Below, piece by piece: positions 1 to 7,965 of a DNA stretch of 64,000 bases. The stretch comes from Paenibacillus bovis. GTDB taxonomy: Bacteria; Bacillota; Bacilli; Bacillales; Bacillaceae_C. Each line of letters starts with the position of its first letter. Within the stretch, counting starts at the first letter, position 1. Position numbers and translations under genes: made by a program. The DNA lies in contig VEFU01000010.1 of the NCBI GenBank assembly GCA_007679095.1, forward strand, positions 30,008-94,007, read 5' to 3'. The notes under the pieces are model-generated. The model ran no database searches, was not told where the DNA came from, and saw only the letters and a program-made list of their open reading frames with translations.

Positions 1-441
1 CATTTGTGCAACTCTAAATGCCTTACGGATGAGTTTGGGTATTGTTTGTGCTTCTTTAATTTGAACGCTCCACTTTGTAGCTGGCTCAAATATTTTAACT
101 ACATCTAAGTATTGATGAGCTTCAGAATGTTGATTTTCAAAGCTTGTTTGTCCTGTAATAGCGATAACCGGTGAGTGGTCTAGGTTTGCGCTAGCTATAC
201 CAGTCAATAAATTAGTTGCTCCAGGTCCTAATGTTGCTAAACAAATCCCCACCCTATTGGATAATCTACCATAAACATCTGCCATAAAGGCTGCTCCTTG
301 TTCATGGCGTACATTTACGAACTGAATTTTTGAATTGGACAAAGAATTAATAAGATCAAGCGTTTCCTTTCCCATAATCCCAAAAATATATTCAACGCCT
401 TCATTCTCTAAGCATTGAACAAGTAAATCAGTTGCTTTCAT
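1..441 (-). CDS. Acetolactate synthase-like ThDP enzyme (5' part only)
   Basis: This is the N-terminal 147 codons of a thiamine-diphosphate enzyme of the acetolactate synthase/pyruvate oxidase group; the rest lies beyond the left edge. The ATG at 441 opens MKATDLLVQCLENEGVEYIF, the usual start of the pyrimidine-binding domain. The conserved cofactor-activating glutamate is in RHEQGAAFMA (about residue 47), followed by LATLGPGATN and the SPVIAITGQ strand. Members decarboxylate pyruvate and join or oxidise the product in the cytosol. The PP-binding domain that would separate acetolactate synthase from pyruvate oxidase is not visible, so the exact reaction is open. It is divergent from the deaminase at 634. 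Confidence 0.85.
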   Translation of the reverse strand, partial: MKATDLLVQCLENEGVEYIFGIMGKETLDLINSLSNSKIQFVNVRHEQGAAFMADVYGRLSNRVGICLATLGPGATNLLTGIASANLDHSPVIAITGQTSFENQHSEAHQYLDVVKIFEPATKWSVQIKEAQTIPKLIRKAFRVAQM

Positions 442-633
442 TAAACTACGCCCCTCTATTAGTCAGTGTTTTTTTATAATATTCCCACCAAATTCGCAAA
501 AACACCCTCTATATTTTTTACTTTACCTTTGAACTAGCGCTAAGTTATACTCGTCAGTCCTTTTTATTGACGCTTTTCATCTTTTAGGGATTAATAGATA
601 TAAAGGTATAAATAAGGTGAGGAGGGTTCTTTT

Positions 634-1116
634 ATGATAAGTGATGTAGATTTAAAGCATTTGAAACGTTGTATCGAACTAGCACAAACTGCGCTTGAGA
701 AAGGCGATGAACCTTTTGGGTCCATACTTGTCTCGGCTAGCGGAGAAGTGCTTTTCGAAGATCATAATCACGTTGCAGGTGGTGACCATACCCAGCATCC
801 AGAGTTTGCGTTGGCAAGATGGGCAGCTGAAAACATGACAATAGAAGAAAGAAGTAAGGCAACCGTATATACATCCGGCGAACATTGCCCTATGTGTGCT
901 GCGGCCCACGGATGGGTTGGTTTAGGTCGAATCGTTTATGCAAGTTCTTCTGAACAGTTGGCACAATGGTTAAGTGCACTCGGCGTTAGTCCAGGGCGTG
1001 TTCGGAATCTACCAATTCAAGATGTTATTCGTGATACGGTAGTAGACGGCCCTGTTCCTGAACTGGCGGAGCAAGTTCACGAGCTCCATCGTCAGTTCTA
1101 TGCAAGCAGAAGTTGA
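634..1116 (+). CDS. Nucleoside/guanine deaminase-like zinc enzyme
   Basis: This 160-residue protein belongs to the cytidine/deoxycytidylate deaminase fold. The zinc-site motifs are in order: HPE (His55, Glu57 as proton shuttle) and CPMC (Cys85, Cys88) after a TSGEH strand. The N-terminal KGDEPFGSILV segment is typical of the guanine deaminase/tRNA adenosine deaminase branch. It probably removes an amino group from a free purine or pyrimidine base in the cytosol; the substrate cannot be read from the sequence. A GGTGAGGAGG ribosome site precedes the ATG. The gene stands alone and ends in a strong hairpin terminator. Confidence 0.85.
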   Translation: MISDVDLKHLKRCIELAQTALEKGDEPFGSILVSASGEVLFEDHNHVAGGDHTQHPEFALARWAAENMTIEERSKATVYTSGEHCPMCAAAHGWVGLGRIVYASSSEQLAQWLSALGVSPGRVRNLPIQDVIRDTVVDGPVPELAEQVHELHRQFYASRS

Positions 1117-1180
1117 GTATAACTTGATTGATTTATCAAGATTTCTTATATTGTGGAGCGGATGATAATACTAAATAAAA

Positions 1181-1212
1181 AAACGGACGTACTTAGAGAC
1201 GTCCGTTTTCTC
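1181..1212 (+). terminator. Intrinsic terminator of the deaminase gene
   Basis: A perfect stem AAACGGACGT/ACGTCCGTTT with an 8-nt loop, ending in a short T run, lies about 65 bp after the deaminase stop. Confidence 0.85.
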
Positions 1213-1411
1213 TATTTATGAGCATGCATAGCCAGCAAAACTTCTGTACCACTGTTATTACGTCAATTTTACAGTCTAATATGTTAATGATGAAAAAGAA
1301 TAGAAATAATGGGAATATATCTTTGGAATATGGGAATCTAAGGTATATCGGGAATTTTTCTATCATCATTATTATAAAAGTGAAGATTCATCATTTGAAG
1401 GGGTGAAACAG

Positions 1412-2821
1412 ATGTCAGAGAATCCCAAAATTGCTCAAGATGTAATTGAGGCTGTCGGAGGAAAAGAAAATATTCAGTCGGTTGCTCATTGTGCCACTAG
1501 ACTTCGAATCATGGTAAATGATAAGGAAAAAATTAATCAAAAGCATGTAGAAGAAATTCCAAAAGTAAAGGGTGCTTTCTATAACTCGGGGCAATACCAG
1601 ATTATCTTTGGTACGGGTACTGTAAATAAGATTTATGAAGAAGTATCCAAATTAGGGCTTGATACGAAATCGGCTTCTGATCAGAAGAACGAAGCCCAAA
1701 AGAGTGGGTCAAGGTTTCAACGAGCAGTTCGGACCCTTGGAGATGTATTTGTTCCCATTATCCCGGTCTTGGTAGCCACTGGTTTATTTATGGGTCTTCG
1801 CGGCTTGATAATGCAAGAACAAGTTCTATCTTTATTCGGAATGACACCTGAAGATATCTCGCAAAACTTTTTATTATTTACAGAGGTGTTAACAGACACG
1901 GCATTTGTATTTCTACCAGCTCTTGTTGCTTGGTCTACGTTTAGAGTTTTTGGAGGAACTCCAATTATTGGATTAATTCTAGGACTGATGCTTGTCTCAC
2001 CTTCCTTGCCAAATGCATACGCCGTTGCAGGTGGTGATGCAGAGGCACTTCGATTTCTAGGCTTTATCCCAGTGGTGGGTTATCAAGGATCGGTTATACC
2101 CGCGTTTATTGCTGGTATTATAGGAGCAAAACTTGAAAGAGCCATTAGAAAACGTGTGCCGGAATCTTTGGATTTAATTACCACCCCATTTCTTACTCTT
2201 TTGGTTATGATTACCGTTTCTTTGCTAATCATCGGGCCGATCTTTCATACGGTTGAACAAGGAATATTATCTGTTACTATAAGTGTTCTTTCTTGGCCAT
2301 ATGGAATTAGCGGATTTTTTATCGGTGGACTCAACCAGCTTATTGTGATAACAGGTGTTCACCATGTTTTCAATATGTTGGAGATTCAGCTACTAGCTGA
2401 GTTTCAAAATAACCCGTATAACGCAATCGTGACATGTTCGGTTGCTGCACAGGGCGGTGCAGCACTAGCTGTCGGATTAAAGACAAAATCCGCAAAATTA
2501 AAAGCGTTAGCTTTGCCATCATCCTTCTCCGCATTTTTAGGCATTACGGAACCAGCCATTTTCGGAGTTACCTTGCGTTATGTTAAACCTTTTATTATGG
2601 GACTTATTGGTGGTGCTGTCGGTGGATTTACTGCTTCTATTCTTGGACTGAAGGCAACTGGTATGGCAGTTACCGTTATTCCTGGTACTCTGCTTTATTT
2701 AAATGGTCAAATTTTACAATATATTTTAGTAAACGTCATTGCAATTGCTGTAGCATTCATTCTTACTTGGATGTTTGGCTATTCAGATAAATTAAAGAAG
2801 GAGATCGAACAGAAAGAATAG
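1412..2821 (+). CDS. Sucrose-type PTS transporter subunit EIIBC
   Basis: This 469-residue protein would take up and phosphorylate sucrose. Residues 1-90 form the EIIB domain; HCATRLR carries the phosphorylated cysteine (Cys27). The rest is the multi-pass EIIC domain of the glucose/sucrose superfamily, with the ITEPAIFGV signature. There is no EIIA domain, so phosphate must come from an EIIA elsewhere, as is known for Bacillus SacP. The ATG at 1412 is preferred because AAGGGGTG sits 6-7 nt before it; an in-frame GTG at 1403 overlaps that site. The substrate is inferred from the neighbouring sucrose-6-phosphate hydrolase; trehalose or beta-glucoside PTS proteins are close relatives. Confidence 0.88.
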   Translation: MSENPKIAQDVIEAVGGKENIQSVAHCATRLRIMVNDKEKINQKHVEEIPKVKGAFYNSGQYQIIFGTGTVNKIYEEVSKLGLDTKSASDQKNEAQKSGSRFQRAVRTLGDVFVPIIPVLVATGLFMGLRGLIMQEQVLSLFGMTPEDISQNFLLFTEVLTDTAFVFLPALVAWSTFRVFGGTPIIGLILGLMLVSPSLPNAYAVAGGDAEALRFLGFIPVVGYQGSVIPAFIAGIIGAKLERAIRKRVPESLDLITTPFLTLLVMITVSLLIIGPIFHTVEQGILSVTISVLSWPYGISGFFIGGLNQLIVITGVHHVFNMLEIQLLAEFQNNPYNAIVTCSVAAQGGAALAVGLKTKSAKLKALALPSSFSAFLGITEPAIFGVTLRYVKPFIMGLIGGAVGGFTASILGLKATGMAVTVIPGTLLYLNGQILQYILVNVIAIAVAFILTWMFGYSDKLKKEIEQKE

Positions 2822-2848
2822 GCAAATTTAACTTTGCCTATTCTTTTT
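2816..2848 (+). terminator. Intercistronic terminator-like hairpin between PTS and hydrolase
   Basis: GAATAGGCAAA and TTTGCCTATTC form a perfect 11-bp stem with a 6-nt loop followed by TTTTT. The left arm contains the PTS stop codon; the right arm ends before the hydrolase ribosome site. It may attenuate the second gene or protect the first message. Confidence 0.75.
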
Positions 2849-2869
2849 AGAAGACGTGGAGGGGCTGCT

Positions 2870-4309
2870 ATGTCAGGAAAAGAATTATTACTTATGGAAA
2901 AAGCTTACAATGAGGTGAATAAATATAGAGACAAGGTATTGGATGATCCTTACCGGCTTAATTATCATTTAATGCCACCAGTTGGCTTGTTAAATGACCC
3001 TAATGGTTTAATTCAATATAAAGGGCACTATCATGTATTTTATCAGTGGAATCCATTTGCTACTGCTCATGGAGCAAAATTTTGGGGGCACTACTCTTCA
3101 AAGGATATGGTTAATTGGCAAGAAGAGCCGATTGCACTGGCTCCGAGTGAATGGTATGAAAGAAATGGCTGTTATTCGGGCAGTGCAATTGAATTAGATG
3201 GAAAGCTTTATCTTTTTTACACAGGGAATGTAAAAAAAGAAGACGGGACAAGGGAAACGTATCAATGTATGGCGGTTTCGTCCGATGGAACCCATTTTGA
3301 AAAACAAGGTCCTATATTAATGCTCCCTGAAACGTATACAGCACATTTTCGTGATCCCAAGGTTTGGAAAAGAGGTGATAGCTGGTATATGATTATTGGA
3401 GCTCAGACCTTGGATGAAAAGGGAACCGCAGTTTTATTTACTTCAAAGGATTTGTTTAATTGGAGGGAATTGGGTAGCATCGCTGGATCAGGAATGCATG
3501 GTTTGGGCGATTTTGGCTATATGTGGGAATGTCCGGACCTTATTCATTTAGAGGGAAAAGATATCCTTTTAATTTCACCACAGGGCTTGGAGCCAAACGG
3601 ATATTTATATAATAATTTGTTCCAATCGGGGTATTTCATTGGAAAATTAGATTATGAAACTCTTAAGTTCGAGCACAGCTCTTTCACGGAGTTAGACCGT
3701 GGCTTTGATTTCTATGCTCCTCAAACCTTTACGGATGAACTGGGGAGAATAATTCTTTATGCATGGATGGGAATAACAGATGAAACGGAATCTTATCAAC
3801 CAACAATAATAAATAATTGGGTGCATGCCTTAACGATTCCAAGAGAATTAAAGCTTAGAAACGATAAAATTTATCAACAGCCTGTAGAGGAACTAAAAAA
3901 GCTACGGAAAAATAAGGTAGAAGTGAACGTCGACAAACTGGAGGAGAATCAAACCCATTTTGATGGAGTAATGGGATTATCAACTGAACTACTTCTGGAA
4001 TCAATAAAAGTAAACTCCGGACCATTTCAAATCTCATTCAGAAGTGAGGCATCTCTAAGCGTTGATATGGATAAAAAGGAAATTAGTTTGCATAGGAGGA
4101 ATTTAAAGACTGATGCTTTTGAAACCAGAACCTGTAAAGTATCTTCTCTTTCCCAGATCCGCGTTTTTATGGACCATTCTTCTTTAGAGATTTTCATTAA
4201 TGAGGGTGAGGAAGTTTTTACAACTCGTTATTTCCCAAGCCCAGAGGATGAAACCATTATCTTTCAAGGAGATGCGAAATTTAGATTAACTAAGTGGGAT
4301 CTTGGTTAA
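2870..4309 (+). CDS. Sucrose-6-phosphate hydrolase (GH32)
   Basis: This 479-residue cytosolic GH32 enzyme (SacA/ScrB type) cleaves sucrose-6-phosphate to glucose-6-phosphate and fructose. The three GH32 signatures are present: LNDPNGL with the nucleophile Asp43, FRDPKVW with the transition-state Asp, and WECPDL with the acid/base Glu. A C-terminal beta-sandwich follows. There is no signal peptide, which fits an intracellular phospho-sugar hydrolase rather than a levanase or invertase. The ATG at 2870 has GGAGGGG 5 nt upstream; an upstream ATG at 2834 lies inside the hairpin and is rejected. No fructokinase is seen nearby. Confidence 0.93.
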   Translation: MSGKELLLMEKAYNEVNKYRDKVLDDPYRLNYHLMPPVGLLNDPNGLIQYKGHYHVFYQWNPFATAHGAKFWGHYSSKDMVNWQEEPIALAPSEWYERNGCYSGSAIELDGKLYLFYTGNVKKEDGTRETYQCMAVSSDGTHFEKQGPILMLPETYTAHFRDPKVWKRGDSWYMIIGAQTLDEKGTAVLFTSKDLFNWRELGSIAGSGMHGLGDFGYMWECPDLIHLEGKDILLISPQGLEPNGYLYNNLFQSGYFIGKLDYETLKFEHSSFTELDRGFDFYAPQTFTDELGRIILYAWMGITDETESYQPTIINNWVHALTIPRELKLRNDKIYQQPVEELKKLRKNKVEVNVDKLEENQTHFDGVMGLSTELLLESIKVNSGPFQISFRSEASLSVDMDKKEISLHRRNLKTDAFETRTCKVSSLSQIRVFMDHSSLEIFINEGEEVFTTRYFPSPEDETIIFQGDAKFRLTKWDLG

Positions 4310-4401
4310 AGGTAAAATGCATCATGACATGTAAACTAATATCACGAAGAATCAACTGTAAGAATACCATAAATTATAAAGTAATAACCCTTTCTAAAAT
4401 A

Positions 4402-4431
4402 GAAAAAAGGCAGAATGAAGCCCTTCTGCCT
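4402..4431 (-). terminator. Terminator on the minus strand (possibly bidirectional)
   Basis: AGGCAGAA/TTCTGCCT stem with an 8-nt loop. Read on the minus strand it is followed by a run of Ts after the broken PfpI gene. On the plus strand, where it follows the hydrolase, the T run is weak. Confidence 0.75.
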
Positions 4432-4436
4432 AATTA

Positions 4437-4929
4437 TTATCCTAGTATTCGTAACGATTCTTGAACAAATGCTGGTATATCATCAGGTTGTCTGCTCGTT
4501 ATTAGCTGGTTCTGGCATACAACCACTTCTTTGTCATGAAGATTTCCGCCTGCATTTATTAAATCAACATGAATTGATTTATATCCAGTCACGTCGCGTC
4601 CATTAAGTGTTTCCGCTGTAATTAATAGCTGAGGACCATGACAAATAGCTAATACTGGCTTTTTAGCAGCCATAAATGCTTTACTAAAGCTTACAAATCG
4701 ATCGTCTGCTCGAAGAATGTCAGGGGAAAACCCGCCCGGTATAAATAGAGCATCGTAGTCTTCTGGGGACGCATCATTAATTCCTTTATCAATGGTAATT
4801 TCGCTCTTGCCTTGCTTCCCTTTCAATTGTAGTAACCTCAAAACCCTTTTCCATAAATGCTTGTACCGGTTCTGTGTATTCTGAGTCCTCGAAATGATCT
4901 GTTACTAAAACAGCTATTTTTTTTATCAT
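4437..4929 (-). pseudogene. DJ-1/PfpI (general stress protein 18/YraA-like), frameshifted
   Basis: The open part (about 4437-4841) encodes the C-terminal two thirds of a DJ-1/PfpI protein: ALFIPGGFSPD, the nucleophile elbow AICHGPQ and the TSRQPDDIPAF end. The expected start lies upstream in another frame: ATG at 4929 with GAGGAGT 9 nt before it reads MIKKIAVLVTDHFEDSEYTE up to FEVTTIEREA, then loses the family sequence. The frames cross near 4805-4825. Relatives have about eight further residues there (EAGKEVTGKxG region), so a small deletion that also shifted the frame is the simplest reading. Either the gene is dead or the assembly has an error. Confidence 0.8.
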
Positions 4930-5101
4930 TCAAATCAACTCCTCATTTCCTATATTACCCCTCTATTCATAAACGAAACTTTTTAATAGTATTAAGTTTA
5001 TCCCTATTTTACCAACCTAATTGCGCCATGGGATATGCCTATATATTTGCTTAGTTAAAGTATAGTTGCTTAAAAGAAATCGGATAGATTCATAGTTTGT
5101 T

Positions 5102-5130
5102 TTGAAAGCGTAAACAAGTATTGGTATGAT
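5102..5130 (+). promoter_or_regulatory. SigA-type promoter overlapped by a cre site
   Basis: TTGAAA (5102-5107), a 17-nt spacer and TATGAT (5125-5130) form a good promoter. TGAAAGCGTAAACA at 5103-5116 matches 13 of 14 positions of the CcpA site TGWAANCGNTNWCA and covers the -35 box, which predicts glucose repression of the two GH43 genes. Confidence 0.7.
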
Positions 5131-5162
5131 TATGTTATATTTCTTAAAAAAGGAGAAAATAG

Positions 5163-6044
5163 ATGAGTAATTTTCTATTCGCACATTTCATTGGTGAAGA
5201 CAAATTAGGAGAACAGGTATATTTCAGTATTAGTCAAGATGGAAACCATTTCTATGACGTAAACGATGGTAAACCAGTACTCATATCTACTATCGGAGAA
5301 GAAGGTGTACGTGATCCATTTTTAATCCGTGATCCGAAGACGAATAAAGTATATATCATAGCTACCGATTTACAAATTCATAAAGGCTTAGGCTGGCAGC
5401 ATGCACAAGAAAAAGGTAGTCGCGATATCATTATTTGGGAATCAAATGACTTAGTAAATTGGAAAGGTCCACGTGCGGTAACAGTCGGTGTTGAGGGGGC
5501 GGGGAATGTATGGGCTCCAGAAGCAGTTTATGATGAAAATAAACAAGCGTTTCTTGTTTTTTGGGCATCGAAGGTGGAGGGAAAACACAGAATATATGCT
5601 TCCTATACGAAGGATTTTGTCTCATTTGAAGAACCTTTTGTTTTTGTTGAAAAGGACAGAGATGTAATAGATACGACAATTGCTTATAGTGAGGATTTCT
5701 ATTACCGCCTGACAAAAGATGAAACGACAAGCCGTATTATCATGGAATACTCTGATCAACTTACAGGAGAATATAAGGAGATACATTCAGAAGTTTTAGC
5801 AGATTTGGCTGGAGTAGAAGGACCACAAACATATCAAGTAGCCGATGGTACTTGGTACTTAATCGTAGACCAGTTTGCTAAAAACTTAGGTTACATGATA
5901 TTAGAAACTGATCAATTAGGAAAAAGGGATTTTGTAGCTAAGCCGAAGGAAGAATATGATTTCGGAAAAACGAAAAAACGTCATGGAAGTGTTTTAAGCA
6001 TAACGGAGGAAGAGTATGAAAGGATTTTATCTCATTATAAATAA
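5163..6044 (+). CDS. GH43-like glycosidase, cytoplasmic
   Basis: This 293-residue protein is a five-bladed beta-propeller hydrolase of the GH43 type. VRDPFLIRDPKTNKVYIIAT contains the likely general base Asp, NVWAPEAVYDENKQAF is the characteristic WAPE blade, and a further blade carries VIDTTIAYSEDFYYRL. Family members act on arabinofuranosyl or xylosyl residues. There is no signal peptide, so it should act on imported oligosaccharides. AAGGAG precedes the ATG. It is first in a probable two-gene unit with the GH43 gene at 6115, 70 bp downstream. The acid-base Glu cannot be assigned with certainty, so the substrate is open. Confidence 0.8.
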   Translation: MSNFLFAHFIGEDKLGEQVYFSISQDGNHFYDVNDGKPVLISTIGEEGVRDPFLIRDPKTNKVYIIATDLQIHKGLGWQHAQEKGSRDIIIWESNDLVNWKGPRAVTVGVEGAGNVWAPEAVYDENKQAFLVFWASKVEGKHRIYASYTKDFVSFEEPFVFVEKDRDVIDTTIAYSEDFYYRLTKDETTSRIIMEYSDQLTGEYKEIHSEVLADLAGVEGPQTYQVADGTWYLIVDQFAKNLGYMILETDQLGKRDFVAKPKEEYDFGKTKKRHGSVLSITEEEYERILSHYK

Positions 6045-6114
6045 ACTATATTTTTCTTGAGGTAGAGCTGACTTAGATTACTAGAATCATATAACATAGA
6101 AAAGAGTGATTTCC

Positions 6115-7047
6115 ATGACAACATTCAATAATCCCGTAATAAAAGGACTATATGCTGACCCGGATTTAGTAAAGTTTGGTGATACATATTATATTTACCC
6201 TACTACAGATGGATATGAAGGATGGGGTGGGGATGAATTCAGTGTATTTAGTGCGAAACAACTAACGGATGAATTTAAACGTGAAAATGTAATTGTTGAT
6301 TTTAAAACAGACCAAGTTCCTTGGGCAGTCAGTAATGCTTGGGCACCGTGTACAGCTAAAAGGGGAGATAAGTATTTTTTCTACTTCTGTGGCAAACGCC
6401 CTGATGGCCATTCCTGTATTGGTGTAGCTTCTAGTGATTCACCAACTGGTCCGTTTACAGCGGAGGCTGAACCATTACTTACAATTGAATTAATGAGGGA
6501 ACATAATATCTCCATTGGACAAGTGATTGATCCAGCTATTTATGAGGAAAATGGTGATTACTATATGCTCTTTGGTAATGGGGGAGATGGTGTCATCGTA
6601 AAAATGAATCCGGATATGATTAGTGTCGATATTACAACATTACGAAACTATGAGGGCTTGTATGACTTCAGAGAGGCTGTGGAAGTATTTAAACGTGATG
6701 GGTTATATCACTTCACTTGGTCTTGTGACGATACTGGTAGTGAAAATTACCATGTGAACTATGGAGTTTCAACTTCTCTATTTGGTCCAGTTGAATATAA
6801 GTACACGATCCTTAGCAAAAATGTGGAGAAAAATATTTTAGCAACGGGGCATCATAGTATTCTAGCATTGCCTGAAGAAGACCGTTATATTATCGCATTT
6901 CATCGTTTTTCTCAAGAAGCAATGAAAACTGTAACAGGTAATGCACGTGGACGTAATCGTGAGGTCTGCCTAGCAGAGCTTTCCTTTAATAAAGAAGGCC
7001 TGCTGGAGCCAGTTTCATTTGAATCTATCATGACAGAAATAAAATAA
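6115..7047 (+). CDS. GH43 beta-xylosidase/alpha-arabinofuranosidase-like, cytoplasmic
   Basis: This 310-residue protein opens with NPVIKGLYADPDLVKFGDTY, which holds the GH43 general base Asp. SNAWAPC is the WAP blade, QVIDPAIYEENGDYYMLFGNG holds the pKa-modulating Asp, and FREAVEVFKRDGLYHFTWS contains the likely acid Glu. It lacks a signal peptide and an accessory C-terminal sandwich domain. Expected role: release of pentose from short xylan or arabinan oligosaccharides inside the cell. The ATG at 6115 is chosen because AAAGAGTG lies 6 nt upstream and overlaps the alternative GTG at 6106. It is probably cotranscribed with the preceding GH43 gene. Confidence 0.85.
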   Translation: MTTFNNPVIKGLYADPDLVKFGDTYYIYPTTDGYEGWGGDEFSVFSAKQLTDEFKRENVIVDFKTDQVPWAVSNAWAPCTAKRGDKYFFYFCGKRPDGHSCIGVASSDSPTGPFTAEAEPLLTIELMREHNISIGQVIDPAIYEENGDYYMLFGNGGDGVIVKMNPDMISVDITTLRNYEGLYDFREAVEVFKRDGLYHFTWSCDDTGSENYHVNYGVSTSLFGPVEYKYTILSKNVEKNILATGHHSILALPEEDRYIIAFHRFSQEAMKTVTGNARGRNREVCLAELSFNKEGLLEPVSFESIMTEIK

Positions 7048-7069
7048 TTAGGAATAGTAATATGTTACC

Positions 7070-7106
7070 CAGTAAATTTTCAAAATGAAAGATTTACTGT
7101 TTTTTA
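7070..7106 (+). terminator. Terminator of the GH43 pair
   Basis: CAGTAAAT (7070-7077) pairs with ATTTACTG (7092-7099), followed by a run of Ts. Confidence 0.75.
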
Positions 7107-7130
7107 TCATTTTTAGCTCCGGGTATATGC

Positions 7131-7188
7131 TTGTATTTATGAAAAAAATGTATTATAATAAGTTTGTGATGAACTTCACAAACTTATT
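7131..7188 (+). promoter_or_regulatory. Promoter with a perfect 13-bp inverted-repeat operator
   Basis: TTGTAT (7131-7136), 17 nt, TATAAT (7154-7159). From the last bases of the -10 box runs AATAAGTTTGTGA (7157-7169), a 6-nt gap and TCACAAACTTATT (7176-7188). The dyad covers the start point, so a dimeric repressor is expected. There is no T run after it, so it is not a terminator. Confidence 0.75.
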
Positions 7189-7340
7189 GGTTGGTATCGT
7201 AAGTTTTCCCTTAAATATATAGGGGATAGTACAAGTGAATACATCTATTCAAAATATTATTCATTTGTACATGCTAATAAATTGTGATTTTGTACTGAAT
7301 ATTGCCATGTACATATTTATGGAAAGGAGCACTAAAACTA

Positions 7341-7946
7341 ATGAAACTTTTAGGTATAGTAGGAACCAACTCAGATAAATCTACGAATCGTCTTTTGCTA
7401 CAATTTATTCAAAAACATTTTGCAGAGAAGGCAAGTATTGAGCTTTTTGAAATAAAGGAATTGCCAGCATTTAATAAGCCAAAAGATAGGAAAGCACCCG
7501 ATGCAGTACAAAGGTTGACAGATAAAATATTAGAAGCAGAAGGAGTGATTATTAGTACTCCGGAATACAACCATTCCGTGCCTGCGGTATTAAAGAGTGC
7601 TTTAGAATGGTTGTCTTACACTACTCAAGCGCTGATGGATAAACCAGTAATGATTACAGGTGCATCATATGGAAAATTAGGATCTTCCCGTTCACAAACA
7701 CATTTACGGCAAATATTGGATGCGCCGGAATTGAGAGCTCGTATTATGCCGAGCTCAGAGTTCTTATTAGGTTATTCATTACAAGCATTTGATGAAAATG
7801 GTAATCTGCATGATCAAAGTAAGATACAAGAACTTGAGGGTATCTTTTCTGATTTCTTACATTTTGTAAATATTACCAATCAATTAGTTCATAAGAAACA
7901 TACTGATATGCCGAAAATACAAAAATTCTCTTGGGAGGATAATTAA
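7341..7946 (+). CDS. NADPH-dependent FMN reductase family protein
   Basis: This 201-residue flavodoxin-like reductase has the FMN phosphate loop in [20 protein letters not shown] and the family signature [21 protein letters not shown]. It would transfer electrons from NAD(P)H through bound FMN to a quinone, azo compound or partner flavoprotein. It is plainly paralogous to the N-terminal 190 residues of the next gene, 19 bp downstream, but has no PAS domain and no flavinylation tail. The ATG at 7341 follows AAAGGAGC and gives the normal family N-terminus; an upstream start at 7302 would add 13 unlike residues. The 13-bp dyad upstream suggests induction by an unknown signal. Confidence 0.85.
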   Translation: MKLLGIVGTNSDKSTNRLLLQFIQKHFAEKASIELFEIKELPAFNKPKDRKAPDAVQRLTDKILEAEGVIISTPEYNHSVPAVLKSALEWLSYTTQALMDKPVMITGASYGKLGSSRSQTHLRQILDAPELRARIMPSSEFLLGYSLQAFDENGNLHDQSKIQELEGIFSDFLHFVNITNQLVHKKHTDMPKIQKFSWEDN

Positions 7947-7965
7947 TTTACTAGGAGGCTTACCG

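Noticed and set aside
1218..1406. 62-residue reading frame before the PTS gene
   Set aside because: No ribosome site, low-complexity sequence, and it covers the leader region of the PTS gene.
1213..1411. SacT-type antiterminator site before the sucrose PTS
   Set aside because: No matching RAT sequence overlapping a terminator could be found.
2834..2869. Longer start for the sucrose-6-phosphate hydrolase
   Set aside because: It begins inside the right arm of the intercistronic hairpin and has no ribosome site, unlike the ATG at 2870.
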